Source: Paraburkholderia sacchari
GTDB taxonomy: Bacteria > Pseudomonadota > Gammaproteobacteria > Burkholderiales > Burkholderiaceae
Assembly: GCF_000785435.2 (NCBI RefSeq)
Contig: NZ_JTDB02000001.1
Coordinates: forward strand, 648,499 to 712,498
DNA: 64,000 nt
Reading direction: 5' to 3'
This document shows positions 45,610 to 54,578 of this stretch, one piece after another. Both the position numbers and the translations under genes were made by a program. Below the pieces are notes generated by a model that saw only the letters and a list, made by a program, of their open reading frames with translations, was not told the origin of the DNA and did no database searches. Positions within the stretch are counted from its first letter, which is position 1. The number at the start of each line of letters is the position of its first letter.

Positions 45610-45716
45610 CTCACGTCTCCAGAATAAGTTTTTCTATCGGTAGGATAATAATTTGTGCCGTTGAAAGAAAGATTTTTTCAGAATATCTTATGGTCTCACT
45701 ACCTGAGGAGGCCACG

Positions 45717-46505
45717 ATGCAGCACATTTTGAATCTCGAGCGATACCCGTTGGATCGAATTGGCAGCGCCGAATGGCAAGATCTGGTCAATCGTTCGATT
45801 GCCGATCTGGCACAGAACGGCATGTTCAATCTGGAAGGACTGCTTTTACCCGGCGCGGCGGAAAAAGCGGTTGCCGAGATTCGGCCTGTGATGGATACGC
45901 AGTCCCACACCCACAAGCGCCTGCACAACATCTACTTCAAGCCTGAAATTCCGGAGCTCTATGCGGGTCACCCGGCACTTCGCGAGGTCGAAACCGTGAG
46001 CCACACCGTGTGCGCCGATCAGATTTCCGGGAGTATCGTGTTGGCGATTTACGAATATGAGCCTCTGGTTCATTTCTTGGCTGCGACAATGGGCAAGCGT
46101 TCGCTTCACGTGATGCAGGATCCTCTGGCGCGTGTGAACATCATGTCGTACCGCGAGGGCGAGACCCTGAACTGGCATTTCGACCGGGCAGAATTCACGA
46201 CCACGTTGTTGTTGCAGGAGCCAGAAGCGGGCGGGGAATTCGAATACCGATCCGATCTGCGGGCGGACGACGATCCGAACTACGACGGTGTCGCGAGGCT
46301 GCTCGAGGGACGCGACGCGAATGTCAAAAGTCTCGGGCTCAAGGCCGGCAACCTAAACGTGTTCAGAGGCAAAAATACGGCACACCGTGTCACCAGCGTC
46401 CGCGGAAACCGCGAGAGGATGATTGCCGTCTTCTCCTATTATGAAAAATCTGGTGTTGTTTTTAGCGACGAAGAGAAACTCGGGTTTTACGGACGGGCGG
46501 CGTAA
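45717..46505 (+). CDS. Fe(II)/2-oxoglutarate enzyme, HalD/BesD (ArpA) family
   Basis: A 262-residue double-stranded beta-helix oxygenase. The iron triad is H154-x-D156 (NWHFDRAEF) with distal H223 (NTAHRVT), and an arginine in GNRERM for 2-oxoglutarate. Known BesD-type halogenases have glycine instead of the aspartate to leave room for chloride, so this HxD protein should hydroxylate rather than halogenate. BesD-family enzymes act on free amino acids such as lysine; an amino-acid-binding protein gene follows. ATG 45717 has GAGGAG six bases ahead. Confidence 0.8.
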   Translation: MQHILNLERYPLDRIGSAEWQDLVNRSIADLAQNGMFNLEGLLLPGAAEKAVAEIRPVMDTQSHTHKRLHNIYFKPEIPELYAGHPALREVETVSHTVCADQISGSIVLAIYEYEPLVHFLAATMGKRSLHVMQDPLARVNIMSYREGETLNWHFDRAEFTTTLLLQEPEAGGEFEYRSDLRADDDPNYDGVARLLEGRDANVKSLGLKAGNLNVFRGKNTAHRVTSVRGNRERMIAVFSYYEKSGVVFSDEEKLGFYGRAA

Positions 46506-46593
46506 CCGATGCCAGACAATGCGGCCTGATATTCTGATCAAATTAATATGTATAACGAAATTAATTCGTGAAAATAACGAGCGGAGACTGATG

Positions 46594-47454
46594 ATGTTTA
46601 TCAAGCGTCGAATGTTGGGTCGGCTTGTTGCATTAGCCGTATGCGGTGTGTCGATGACATTGGCCGCGTCGGCACAGGCGAAAGACTGGACGTCGGTCAC
46701 CATCGCCACCGAAGGCTCTTATGAACCGTGGAATATCACGTTTCCCGGCGGCAAGCTCGGTGGCTTCGAACCGGAACTGATGCAGAATCTGTGTGCGCGC
46801 ATCAAAATCGAATGCAAGCTGGTCGCGCAGGACTGGGATGCGATGATCCCTGGCCTGCGGGCAGGCAAATTCGATGTATTGATGGACGCCATCATGGTTA
46901 CGCCGGAGCGAGAGAAAGTGATCGCGTTTTCGCGGCCCTACGCATTGACGCCAGGGGCTTTCGTTTCCACCGATCCGAAAATGCTGTCGGCGCTTGGCGG
47001 TCCCGCTGAGGTGCTCAAGCTGACCGGCGAACCGAAGGGGGACAAACCCGCCGTTGACCGACTGCGCGCGGCATTGAAGGGGCGTACGATCGGTATTCAG
47101 ATTGGCACGGCGTACACCGATTTCATCAACAAGAACTTCAAGGACATCGCGACTATTCGCGAGTACAAGAAGGCCCCGGAGCGCGATCTTGATCTCGCGT
47201 CTGGGCGCATCGATGTCGCATTCGATGACGTGAGCTATTTCGCGGCAGTCCTCCAGCAGCCGGAGAACAAGTCCCTTGCCTTTGTTGGGCCGAAGATCGG
47301 CGGGACGATCTGGGGGCCAGGGGAAGCGCTCGCGTTCCGTCAAAACGACGGCGAATTGAAAGCGAAATTCGATGCCGCGCTCACCGCAGCGCTCGCGGAC
47401 GGCACAGTGAAAAGACTGTCCCAGAAGTGGTTCAGCGTCAATATCACGCCGTGA
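46594..47454 (+). CDS. Amino-acid ABC transporter substrate-binding protein
   Basis: A 286-residue family 3 periplasmic binding protein (HisJ/ArgT-like). Signal peptide to about residue 28 (LAASAQA), then VTIATEGSYEPWN, GFEPELMQNLCARI, QDWDAMIPGLRAGKFDVLMD and the arginine-containing TPEREKVIAFSRPY. ATG 46594 is seven bases from GGAG; ATG 46591 is also possible. No permease or ATPase gene follows, only a terminator, so it must share a membrane complex encoded elsewhere. Likely co-regulated with the upstream dioxygenase, perhaps supplying a basic amino acid. Confidence 0.88.
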   Translation: MFIKRRMLGRLVALAVCGVSMTLAASAQAKDWTSVTIATEGSYEPWNITFPGGKLGGFEPELMQNLCARIKIECKLVAQDWDAMIPGLRAGKFDVLMDAIMVTPEREKVIAFSRPYALTPGAFVSTDPKMLSALGGPAEVLKLTGEPKGDKPAVDRLRAALKGRTIGIQIGTAYTDFINKNFKDIATIREYKKAPERDLDLASGRIDVAFDDVSYFAAVLQQPENKSLAFVGPKIGGTIWGPGEALAFRQNDGELKAKFDAALTAALADGTVKRLSQKWFSVNITP

Positions 47455-47477
47455 TGGCATGAGCGCTGCTAAGTCGG

Positions 47478-47501
47478 GCAGTGCAGCTTTCGCTGCACTG
47501 C
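47478..47501 (+). terminator. Terminator hairpin after the binding-protein gene
   Basis: GCAGTGCAGC (47478-47487) and GCTGCACTGC (47492-47501) form a perfect ten-pair stem with a TTTC loop. The downstream tract is only moderately T-rich (TCAAATCTGTTT). Confidence 0.7.
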
Positions 47502-47576
47502 TCAAATCTGTTTGCTTGCCGATAAGATGATTTGTTATGCGAAATAATATTTCGAGAAGTCAATGAAAGGGGAAGT

Positions 47577-47660
47577 TGGGCTATTACGGATCAGGTGCAC
47601 GATGCAGGTCGGCACAGCCGTTCGGGCATAAGCCCCACAGATCGCGTCGGCCAGCCCCAT
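47577..47660 (-). pseudogene. Short remnant of an IS256-family transposase
   Basis: Read leftward, 28 codons give GLADAICGAYARTAVPTCIV followed by HLIRNS, matching the conserved F/L-PDAI...TxVQTCIVHLIRNS region of mutator-type (IS256) transposases. Nothing else of the element is recognisable on either side. The rest of the 47455-48048 gap (about 600 bases) has no gene I can support. Confidence 0.6.
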
Positions 47661-48048
47661 TTTGTTCTCGAGCACCAGCTTCCAGTTGTCCGCTAGTCGC
47701 CTCGCAAACGGTCGCCAGCGCGGATCGTCCGTCGACTAGCGGGCGCCGTTTTCGGTGATCCACGGGCTGGGGATCGGCGATGAATTGACGTATCGCGTCA
47801 GGCCCTCATGCGAGCGCGACGAGTCGCACGGGGAGCCCGATACGTTTTGGGGGAGTTGTTTGATAACGAAGTGCAGACGAACTGCCAGCGCGAGCAAATC
47901 TGCCGGCGGCCGTCAAATCTGTCACGGCTTTCTGCGTTGATTGCTCCCAATACCCCCAAAGGGGGAGCTCCCTCTGGTGGATTTCAAGGCGCTGTCGACC
48001 GGCCATACTAGAGACACGAATCGTTGACTGATTTGGCGGAGCAGCATC

Positions 48049-48477
48049 ATGAAAAGCCGTGATTTTCTGAGCTATCAGCAGATCTTCGATCAGGCAGTGA
48101 AGCACCTTTTCTGCCAAGGCCGCGCGGCGCTGCTGCCACTTGGTGGCGGCGCTTATCGCGGCTACTGCGGGGGATGCCCTGTCGGCAGCCTTATCAAGCC
48201 CTCCGATTACACGACCGCGATCGAAGGGGTGCCGGTCCGCTATATCGGCAAACAGTCATCGGACGCAATACCAGCGTATATGGACGTGGGTGTCGCCGCG
48301 CTGCGCAAGGCGCTGCTTCGCTCGCGGATCAACGTCTACGACCCGGTCGCAATCGAGCTGCTCAGTTGTCTGCAAAACGTCCACGATGTGTTCGGCAGGT
48401 GGGAGTGGCGTGAGCGGCTTCTGACGATCGCGCGCCAGTTTGGGCTTTCCGACGACCTCGTCAGGGCGGCCGCATGA
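48049..48477 (+). CDS. Hypothetical protein, 142 residues
   Basis: Not recognised by function. It has a cysteine- and glycine-rich N-terminal stretch (GGGAYRGYCGGCPVGSLI) and a helical C-terminal half (LLSCLQNVHDVFGRWEWRER). No signal peptide or membrane segment. GGAG lies seven bases before ATG 48049. Its stop overlaps the start of the next gene by four bases, so the two form a translationally coupled pair. Confidence 0.65.
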   Translation: MKSRDFLSYQQIFDQAVKHLFCQGRAALLPLGGGAYRGYCGGCPVGSLIKPSDYTTAIEGVPVRYIGKQSSDAIPAYMDVGVAALRKALLRSRINVYDPVAIELLSCLQNVHDVFGRWEWRERLLTIARQFGLSDDLVRAAA

Positions 48478-48794
48478 GTAACTCGATGCCGTGCGGGCAG
48501 GACCTTCGAGGGGCGGAACGAAGCAAGACGGAAGCAAGGATGCAAGCGATGAACGCGCAGAAACGAAGCCTGCAGGCGCTGGTGGAGAAGTGGCTGGCAC
48601 CGACGCCGGCCGCGCCAGCCCACGTGACACGGTTCGGCCGCACGGCGGCGGGCAACACACGGTTCGTCTGCGTCGAGGTCCCGCATCCGACCTATCCTCG
48701 CGCGCTCTTCTTCTTCCGGCACAACGACGGCTTCTGGCGCGTCTTCCTGCCTGCCGAAGAACGGCCCTCGATAGGCTATCGGAAAGCGGCGTAA
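48474..48794 (+). CDS. Hypothetical protein, 106 residues
   Basis: Unknown function. A basic, helical N-terminus (NAQKRSLQALVEKWLAP) is followed by a compact domain with VTRFGRTAAGNTRFVCVEVP and ALFFFRHNDGFWRVFLPA. The start at 48474 overlaps the previous stop; internal ATGs at 48540 and 48549 are alternatives that drop a poorly structured N-terminus. Coupled expression with its neighbour suggests a joint role. Confidence 0.6.
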   Translation: MSNSMPCGQDLRGAERSKTEARMQAMNAQKRSLQALVEKWLAPTPAAPAHVTRFGRTAAGNTRFVCVEVPHPTYPRALFFFRHNDGFWRVFLPAEERPSIGYRKAA

Positions 48795-48896
48795 CGGGCG
48801 CGCGATCGATCCGGTGATCTGTGATGGAGGCCATCAGTGGATCGTCGGCTTGCATCGTTATGTCTAATGATAAGGCTGTGGAATCGGTCAGTACAG

Positions 48897-49028
48897 CTCA
48901 TCGCGCTGCTGCGCGAGAAAGGCGTTGACGCGCGCATTATTGTGCTGACCGTATCCGACAACGAACGGGACGTCGTGGCCGCGCTGCGCGCCGGTGCGCA
49001 CGGCTATCTGCTGAAGAACATGGAGCCC
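48897..49028 (+). pseudogene. Fragment of a NarL-type response-regulator receiver domain
   Basis: Forty-four codons read LIALLREKGVDARIIVLTVS then DNERDVVAALRAGAHGYLLK then NMEP, the second half of a NarL/FixJ receiver domain, including the conserved lysine. The phosphorylation aspartate and the DNA-binding domain are absent. It abuts the end of the GST gene on the other strand. Confidence 0.75.
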
Positions 49029-49038
49029 CGAGGGGCGC

Positions 49039-49698
49039 TCAGAACTCCATGTCGAGTTCGTCGATATCCTCGGTTTCGGCCTTTGCTGCTGCAATCCATT
49101 CGGCAACATGAGGCTGCTTGAGCACACGCATGCAGTATTCGGCGATGTCGGGATCGATCGGCACGTCGTAGGTGAGCAAGCGCGTGACGACGGGGGCGTA
49201 CATCGCGTCGGCAGCGCCGATTTCGCCGAAGAGCCAGGGGCCGCCATATTTTTGCAGGCATTCGCGCCAGATCGTCACGATGCGCCCAATGTCGTCCTGC
49301 GCCCGCGACCAGACACGGAAGCCCGGAAAGTGGCCGCGCAGGTTCATGGGCAGGGCCGAGCGCAGTGCGCTGAAGCCCGAATGCATCTCTCCGCAGACCG
49401 AACGGCAATGCGCGCGCGCGGTGCGCTCCGCGGGCAGGAGCTGCGCCTGCGGCCGGATTTCGTTCAGGTATTCGCATATCGCGAGCGTGTCCCAGACCTC
49501 GATGCCGTCGTGGCGCAGGCAGGGCACGAGAATGGAAGGCGAGAGCAGCAGCAGTTCCGCGCGTGCCGCAGCGTTGTCGATCGGCACGGTAACCGTTTCG
49601 AATTCGAGTCCGGCAAGTTTGGCCAGCAGCCAGCCGCGCATGGACCACGATGAATAGTTGCGGCTGCTGATCGTCATTGTCGTATTGGTCTGGCTCAT
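49039..49698 (-). CDS. Glutathione S-transferase family protein
   Basis: A 219-residue cytosolic GST: N-terminal thioredoxin fold with SSRNYSSWSMRGWLLAKLAG (serine-type activation likely), SPSILVPCLRHDGIEVWDTL containing the cis-proline, and an all-helical C-terminal domain ending in an acidic tail. ATG 49698 follows GGGAG. No operon partner. The specific substrate is unknown. Confidence 0.87.
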   Translation of the reverse strand: MSQTNTTMTISSRNYSSWSMRGWLLAKLAGLEFETVTVPIDNAAARAELLLLSPSILVPCLRHDGIEVWDTLAICEYLNEIRPQAQLLPAERTARAHCRSVCGEMHSGFSALRSALPMNLRGHFPGFRVWSRAQDDIGRIVTIWRECLQKYGGPWLFGEIGAADAMYAPVVTRLLTYDVPIDPDIAEYCMRVLKQPHVAEWIAAAKAETEDIDELDMEF

Positions 49699-50030
49699 GC
49701 GGAACTCCCGGGCGCAAAGGACGCAGTGATAAAGCAAAGCGGCGCGCGAAGGGTGGCCGCTCCAGCGTGCACCGAACACGTACATCGCACCTTCCATGCA
49801 CCGAAGATGTTAGCGAGGGGCACCACTTTGCGGCACGCAGGAAGCGGGCGAATACGCAGAGGGGAACCGCGTGGCCATGCTCCAGCGGTGTGCCGCGACG
49901 GCAACGGCTCAAGCGCGCGCAGGTGTTGCAGCGCTATCGACGGAAAATTGCAAGCACTGTGCCAGTGAACGCTTCTGGCATATGTATTGCCTGTTTCGCG
50001 TCGCGTTCAACAGGATCGGGAGCGAAGCCC
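49699..50030. other. Intergenic gap between GST and PHA depolymerase genes
   Basis: No gene, terminator or repeat that I can support. It should carry the two divergent promoters. Confidence 0.5.
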
Positions 50031-51383
50031 ATGAACCAGTTTGCCTATCCCGCGTACCAGCTGTTCGAGGACATGCTACGGCCATGGCGCACCACGGCGT
50101 CGTGCGTGCGCGCGGCGCTCGCGGGGTGGCCGAGGCTCGCGTGCGGACTCGACGTGCGCGCGCTCGATGCCTTCTGGGAGGCGGTTGAGCTCGCGGGTCT
50201 GTCGCACACGCGACCGCCGTTCGACATCGACGTAGTGCAGGTGGACGGCGTCTCCATGCCAGTGACGGAAGAGGTCATCAAGCGCACGCCGTTTGCCTCG
50301 CTGCTGCATTTTCGCAAGGCCGTCGCCACGTCGCAGCCGCGCGTGCTGCTGGTCGCACCGATGTCCGGGCACTTTGCGACATTGCTGCGCGGCACGGTGC
50401 GTACCATGCTCGCCGACCACGACGTCTATATCACCGACTGGCACAATCCGCGCGACGTGCCCCTGGCGGCGGGCCGCTTCGGCTTCGATGAATATGTCGA
50501 ACACGTGATGGCGTTCATCCGCAGGATCGGCCCCGACGCGCATCTGGTGGCGATCTGCCAGCCGACGGTTGCGGCGCTCGCAGCGGTGTCGCTGATGGCG
50601 GTCGACAACGATCCCGCGCAGCCCGCGAGCATGACGCTGATGGCCGGCCCCATTGATTGCCGCGTGAATCCCACCAAAGTCAACGATCTCGCCAACAGCA
50701 AGCCGCTCGAGTGGTTCGAGCGCAATCTCATCAGTTCGGTGCCGGGTGGCTATCCCGGCGCGCAGCGCCGTGTCTATCCGGGCTTCGTGCAGCTCAGTGC
50801 GTTCATGTCGATGAATATGGAACGTCATCTCGCATCGTTCGCCGAGATGCGGCACGAGCGGGAAAGGGGCGATCCCGCGAAGGCCGATGCGATCAACGGC
50901 TTCTACCGCGAGTACTTCGCCACATCCGATCTCGCCGCCGAGTTTTATCTGGAAACGGTCAGTTCGGTGTTTCAGCAATATGAACTGCCGCTTGGCAAGC
51001 TCAAGGTGGGCGAGCGCATCGTGGAGCCGCACGCGATCCGGCGCACCGCGCTGCTCACGATCGAAGGAGAAAAGGACGATATCTGTGCCGTTGGCCAGAC
51101 GGTCGCCGCACAGGAACTCTGCTCGGGACTGCGCCCTTACATGAAGACGCACCATGTGCAGACGGGCGTGGGCCATTACGGCGTGTTCAACGGCCGCCGC
51201 TGGGACACGCAAATCTATCCGTTGGTGCGATCAACCATCCACGACCACGAGCCGCGCGCGCGGCGCACCACGGCGTCGGGGCAAGCGGCGCGCAGCGATC
51301 AGGTGACGCTGCACTCGCTGCTCGATGCCGAAGCGCATGCGGCCGCTGCCATTACCAAAGCAGCGGAAACGCAGCCCAGATAG
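50031..51383 (+). CDS. phaZ: Intracellular polyhydroxyalkanoate depolymerase
   Basis: A 450-residue enzyme that mobilises amorphous intracellular PHB. It belongs to the PhaZ1 group, with a cysteine nucleophile in VAICQPTVAALA (C176) instead of the usual lipase-box serine. Other blocks: VLLVAPMSGHFATLLRGTVR, YITDWHNPRDVPL, GPIDCRVNPTKVN, a DDI acid and the final GHYGVFNGRRW histidine. The start is ATG 50031 at the conserved LFEDMLRPW segment. The 70-residue C-terminus is low-complexity and variable. Confidence 0.92.
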   Translation: MNQFAYPAYQLFEDMLRPWRTTASCVRAALAGWPRLACGLDVRALDAFWEAVELAGLSHTRPPFDIDVVQVDGVSMPVTEEVIKRTPFASLLHFRKAVATSQPRVLLVAPMSGHFATLLRGTVRTMLADHDVYITDWHNPRDVPLAAGRFGFDEYVEHVMAFIRRIGPDAHLVAICQPTVAALAAVSLMAVDNDPAQPASMTLMAGPIDCRVNPTKVNDLANSKPLEWFERNLISSVPGGYPGAQRRVYPGFVQLSAFMSMNMERHLASFAEMRHERERGDPAKADAINGFYREYFATSDLAAEFYLETVSSVFQQYELPLGKLKVGERIVEPHAIRRTALLTIEGEKDDICAVGQTVAAQELCSGLRPYMKTHHVQTGVGHYGVFNGRRWDTQIYPLVRSTIHDHEPRARRTTASGQAARSDQVTLHSLLDAEAHAAAAITKAAETQPR

Positions 51384-51455
51384 CGCGCTTGCAAGATGGC
51401 AGGGAACACGGCCACGCCCACGACGTAACGCTGCTTCATCGGCGGCGCAGGCGCT

Positions 51456-51893
51456 TCACGGCGTGGCGCCGGTTTCCCAGGGCGTTGGCGGGGGGACGGC
51501 GCACGGTGCTTCCACGTCGATCGACTTGAAGTCAGCGGGGCTCACGATCTCGAGATACTCCATGTCGGGCGAGTAATCGAAAAGGTAATGCGCGATGCCC
51601 GGCGCCTGATGCACGCAGTCGCCAGCTTCGACGAGCGTCTCCTTTTCGCCGTACATGAAGCGCGCCCAGCCCTTGAGCATCACGACGATATGAAAATTTG
51701 CCTCATGCCGGTGCCAGCCTGTGCCCAACTCCGGCGCACGATTCGCCCTGACAAGTTGCGCGACCACCTTGCCGCGTGTGGCTGCGGCAATCCCGAGGTC
51801 GCGATAGACGAAGAAGTCGCGCAGTCCACCGCCTTTGAATGGGGTGTCCTGCGGCTTGACGTGCGAAAACTCAGTGGCGAGTCCGGTTTGCAT
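51456..51893 (-). CDS. Cupin-domain protein
   Basis: A 145-residue single-cupin protein. Motif 1 is GTGWHRHEANFHIVVMLKG (two histidines and glutamate region) and motif 2 is DCVHQAPGIAHYLFDYSP. It probably binds a divalent metal. ATG 51893 follows GGGAGACC. It is convergent with phaZ and not in an operon, so no pathway can be assigned. Confidence 0.85.
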   Translation of the reverse strand: MQTGLATEFSHVKPQDTPFKGGGLRDFFVYRDLGIAAATRGKVVAQLVRANRAPELGTGWHRHEANFHIVVMLKGWARFMYGEKETLVEAGDCVHQAPGIAHYLFDYSPDMEYLEIVSPADFKSIDVEAPCAVPPPTPWETGATP

Positions 51894-52210
51894 GACAGGG
51901 TCTCCCGAGTGCAAAGGGTGAATCGGCATCGGGATCGGCAAGCATGACGTGTACCAGCGTGAAGTCTGGAAGTGTCGACGACGAAGCAGATTCACTGTTT
52001 TATGGAATCTGCAGTAAGGCTTCCATTCAGACCGCGGTGATTCAGACCGTTCCCTTTAAACGGTGCTGCCGCGCTGCCTGTTGCATCGCATCATCGTTTG
52101 GCGGATAGTGTTCTTGCTCACGCATCGCTGCGCTGGGCTATCGGTGTGGTCTTCAACGGACCAACTGCCCGGGTGGATTATGGGCCGGTCGCTGACGCCG
52201 GAGAATCGCC
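51894..52210. other. Intergenic gap
   Basis: No gene. A short direct repeat, ATTCAGACCG, occurs twice near 52024-52050, and nothing else stands out. Confidence 0.5.
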
Positions 52211-52411
52211 ATGGAACTCTGTGAAGGTTGCGTCGAACTGGAAGGGTGCTCATCGGGCCTCGCCGGGAATGATGAAATGACTTTAGTTGGTATCGGTCAG
52301 TGTGAAGGTCGCGTTGCCATCGAGCACTATCGCTGCCGCAGGTGCGGAGCTCTTATGGTCCGTCAGTTGTGGGGCGAATCCATAGAACGAATCTGGATGG
52401 TGCTTGCCTAG
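52211..52411 (+). CDS. Small zinc-ribbon-like protein
   Basis: A 66-residue frame with two cysteine pairs: CEGC near the start and CRRC in HYRCRRCGALMVRQLWG, a spacing suited to a zinc ribbon, followed by a tryptophan-rich end. GGAG lies seven bases before ATG 52211. I recall similar short C-x2-C...C-x2-C proteins in Burkholderia without known function. It was kept because of the motif and start site despite its small size. Confidence 0.5.
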   Translation: MELCEGCVELEGCSSGLAGNDEMTLVGIGQCEGRVAIEHYRCRRCGALMVRQLWGESIERIWMVLA

Positions 52412-53044
52412 CACCCAGACGCGCCACGTTGCCTTGGTTAGCGGATATGATCAGAAAGACCAGCTGCAATGTTCGGGCAACACCTCGCTGTCTGCCGCCC
52501 GGAAGTTATATCATTGGGTTCGTAAGTATTCCTTTCCATATAGACTTTGATTGTTTCGCTTGGTTTATGCGACAGAACCCGTTAGGCAGAACCCGTTAGG
52601 CACATCTGACCACGAAGGGCTGTCAATCACCGCGAGTCTTCGTTGTCCGCGCGATTTCGATCAGCCTCGACGCTTGACTTACCTGATCGCGCGCTTCTGG
52701 CTTGACAGGTTGTTGGTCGACTTTCAAGCAGCCGCCCTTGCACCCCAATGCCGCCTTCACGACGGTTTACGGCATGTCCTTTATTTATGGCCCGATACCT
52801 GGCTACTTTGACAGGTATCGATTCGGCCGGGCCAGCGCCTATATAAAGACGAGAAGGCACCAGAGAGCGGTTCGCGTCGCTAATTTCACCACCTCGAACC
52901 CCTGCGCTTCTAACGTTAGTGCACGCGATACCGCGAGCCCGCGCACCGGGCATGGCCGGCTGTCCCGGCTGGCGTGCCGCGGGGCATACAGATTGCGAGA
53001 GTTCTCGTATTCACTGAGATTCTTTCGGGGCTGGGAGTCACGCG
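52412..53044. other. Gene-poor gap before the YihY gene
   Basis: No convincing gene in 633 bases. It holds a 14-base tandem repeat at 52573-52600 (listed separately). The GC content is lower than in flanking genes around 52500-52570. Confidence 0.5.
52573..52600. repeat. 14-bp perfect tandem duplication
   Basis: CAGAACCCGTTAGG occurs twice without a gap (52573-52586 and 52587-52600) in a non-coding gap. Confidence 0.85.
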
Positions 53045-53935
53045 ATGAAAGTACGGTCTCGACTTCGTTCCGCCCGCAGCCGCCCGAGCCTTAGGTTTTG
53101 TTGGAGCGTTGCGCTGGATGCGGTCGAGCGCTTTGGCAGTGACCGTTGTTCAATGCTCGCCGCCAGCATCGGATTCTTTTCGGCTTTCTCGCTCGCCCCC
53201 ACGCTGATCATTGTGCTCGCCATCGCGGGCCGGGTGCTCGGCGCGGATGCAGCCCGCGGCAGGCTTTTTGGCCAGATCCACAACATCTTGGGAAATGACG
53301 CAGCGGCGGCCATTCAAGCAATCGTCGCGCACGCTCATCGCTCGGGGCAGGGTGGCTTCGCGGCTCTCGTTTCACTGGCGCTGCTGGCTATCGGTGCGTC
53401 CGCGACGTTCACCTCGCTGAACTCGGCGCTCAATGTCGTTTTCGATGAGCTTGCGCTCAAGAACCGCAGCAGTGTCACGATGCTCATCCGGGCTCGGCTG
53501 ATGTCGTTGGGCATGGTCATGGGAGTGGGCTTTCTGCTTGTCGTCTCGCTCGTGCTTGATGCGGCCGTTCAGTGGGTCGGGGATCATCTGTTCGGCGATT
53601 CTCCCCTCGTCGTCATCGCACAGCTGGCTCAGGCGGTCCTCACGCTGGTCGTTCTGGCCGCCGCCTTTGCGGCGTTGATGAAATTCATGCCCGACGCCAG
53701 GGTGACGACCAGACATGCGATATGGGGTGGTTCTGTGGCTGCCGTGTTGTTCTCTATCGGCCGCCATTTTTTCGGCCTGTATCTCGCTCGTGCCGGAACG
53801 GCCGACGCATTCGGTGCGGCCGGCTCGCTTGCGGTCCTGATGATGTGGCTGTATTTTTCGGCGGTGACGTTCCTGCTGGGAGCCGAGCTAGCGGCATCGA
53901 TTGGACGTGCAGACCGCAAGTGCATGGCAAGTTGA
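53045..53935 (+). CDS. YihY/BrkB-family inner-membrane protein
   Basis: A 296-residue polytopic protein with about six membrane segments. Characteristic blocks: LAASIGFFSAFSLAPTLIIV, LLAIGASATFTSLNSALNVV, and FGAAGSLAVLMMWLYFSAVT followed by FLLGAELAAS. Once called ribonuclease BN in error, the family is of unknown, probably transport-related, function. ATG 53045 follows GGGAG. Single gene, near the CsbD-like gene and other stress-type genes. Confidence 0.9.
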   Translation: MKVRSRLRSARSRPSLRFCWSVALDAVERFGSDRCSMLAASIGFFSAFSLAPTLIIVLAIAGRVLGADAARGRLFGQIHNILGNDAAAAIQAIVAHAHRSGQGGFAALVSLALLAIGASATFTSLNSALNVVFDELALKNRSSVTMLIRARLMSLGMVMGVGFLLVVSLVLDAAVQWVGDHLFGDSPLVVIAQLAQAVLTLVVLAAAFAALMKFMPDARVTTRHAIWGGSVAAVLFSIGRHFFGLYLARAGTADAFGAAGSLAVLMMWLYFSAVTFLLGAELAASIGRADRKCMAS

Positions 53936-54103
53936 CGGGCATTCTTGCCTGCGCCATCTGCCGGTTGCCGATTTGCCGGTTGCGGGTTTGCGAGGGAATC
54001 CTGTCAAACGAGGGGCGCGATCATGACGCTCTGGTGCGAAGCGCGGAATACGGATTCGCACGCATCATTCCAGGGGTGACAGGACATCGAGCGAATCTCT
54101 GGG

Positions 54104-54133
54104 GCGCGCGCCGCCGCTGCCGGCGGCGCGCGC
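54104..54133. terminator. GC-rich hairpin after the csbD-like gene
   Basis: GCGCGCGCCGCCG (54104-54116) pairs perfectly with CGGCGGCGCGCGC (54121-54133) over a CTGC loop. It lies eight bases past the stop of the leftward csbD-like gene; the following tract is not T-rich, so it may protect the transcript end rather than be a classic terminator. Confidence 0.6.
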
Positions 54134-54140
54134 GTGGAGG

Positions 54141-54338
54141 TCATAACCTGCTGTCGAAGTCCTTCAACTGTCGCTCGGCGTCGTCACGCGCGATCCCGTA
54201 ACGCTCCTGGATCCTGCCGACGAGATATTTGCTGTCGCCTTCGGCTACTGCAAGATCGTCGTCGGTCAGCTTGCCCCACCGGGCCTTCAATTTGCCGGTC
54301 AGCTGTTTCCACTGGCCTTTGATCCTGTCTTCGTTCAT
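54141..54338 (-). CDS. CsbD-family stress-response protein
   Basis: A 65-residue hydrophilic, helical protein: MNEDRIKGQWKQLTGKLKAR, then WGKLTDDDLAVAEGDSKYLV. This is the full CsbD (YjbJ) pattern, abundant under general stress and stationary phase, function unknown. ATG 54338 has GGAG six bases upstream; ATG 54350 is less likely. Confidence 0.93.
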   Translation of the reverse strand: MNEDRIKGQWKQLTGKLKARWGKLTDDDLAVAEGDSKYLVGRIQERYGIARDDAERQLKDFDSRL

Positions 54339-54578
54339 CGTTTGCTCCATAAGTCGAGTTGAGGCGACTTTCGGTCAGCAAGTCATGTGCCGCTGACCGT
54401 CGCGCCGACCTTTGTGATTGGGGTGCCGGACGGCAAGCCTCGACCCCGATCGCGGAGAAAGACCAGGGCCACCCGCAAGGATCACAGCGTCTATAGGATT
54501 CGGATTCAGCCTGCTCGACATCTCGCGCCGCGAGCCGGCACAGTAAATGCATATTGCGCTGGCGCCTGGATTGCGCCG

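Noticed and set aside
45717..46505. Calling the HalD/BesD relative a halogenase
   Set aside because: The motif is H-F-D with an intact carboxylate ligand; the halogenases of this family need a glycine at that position.
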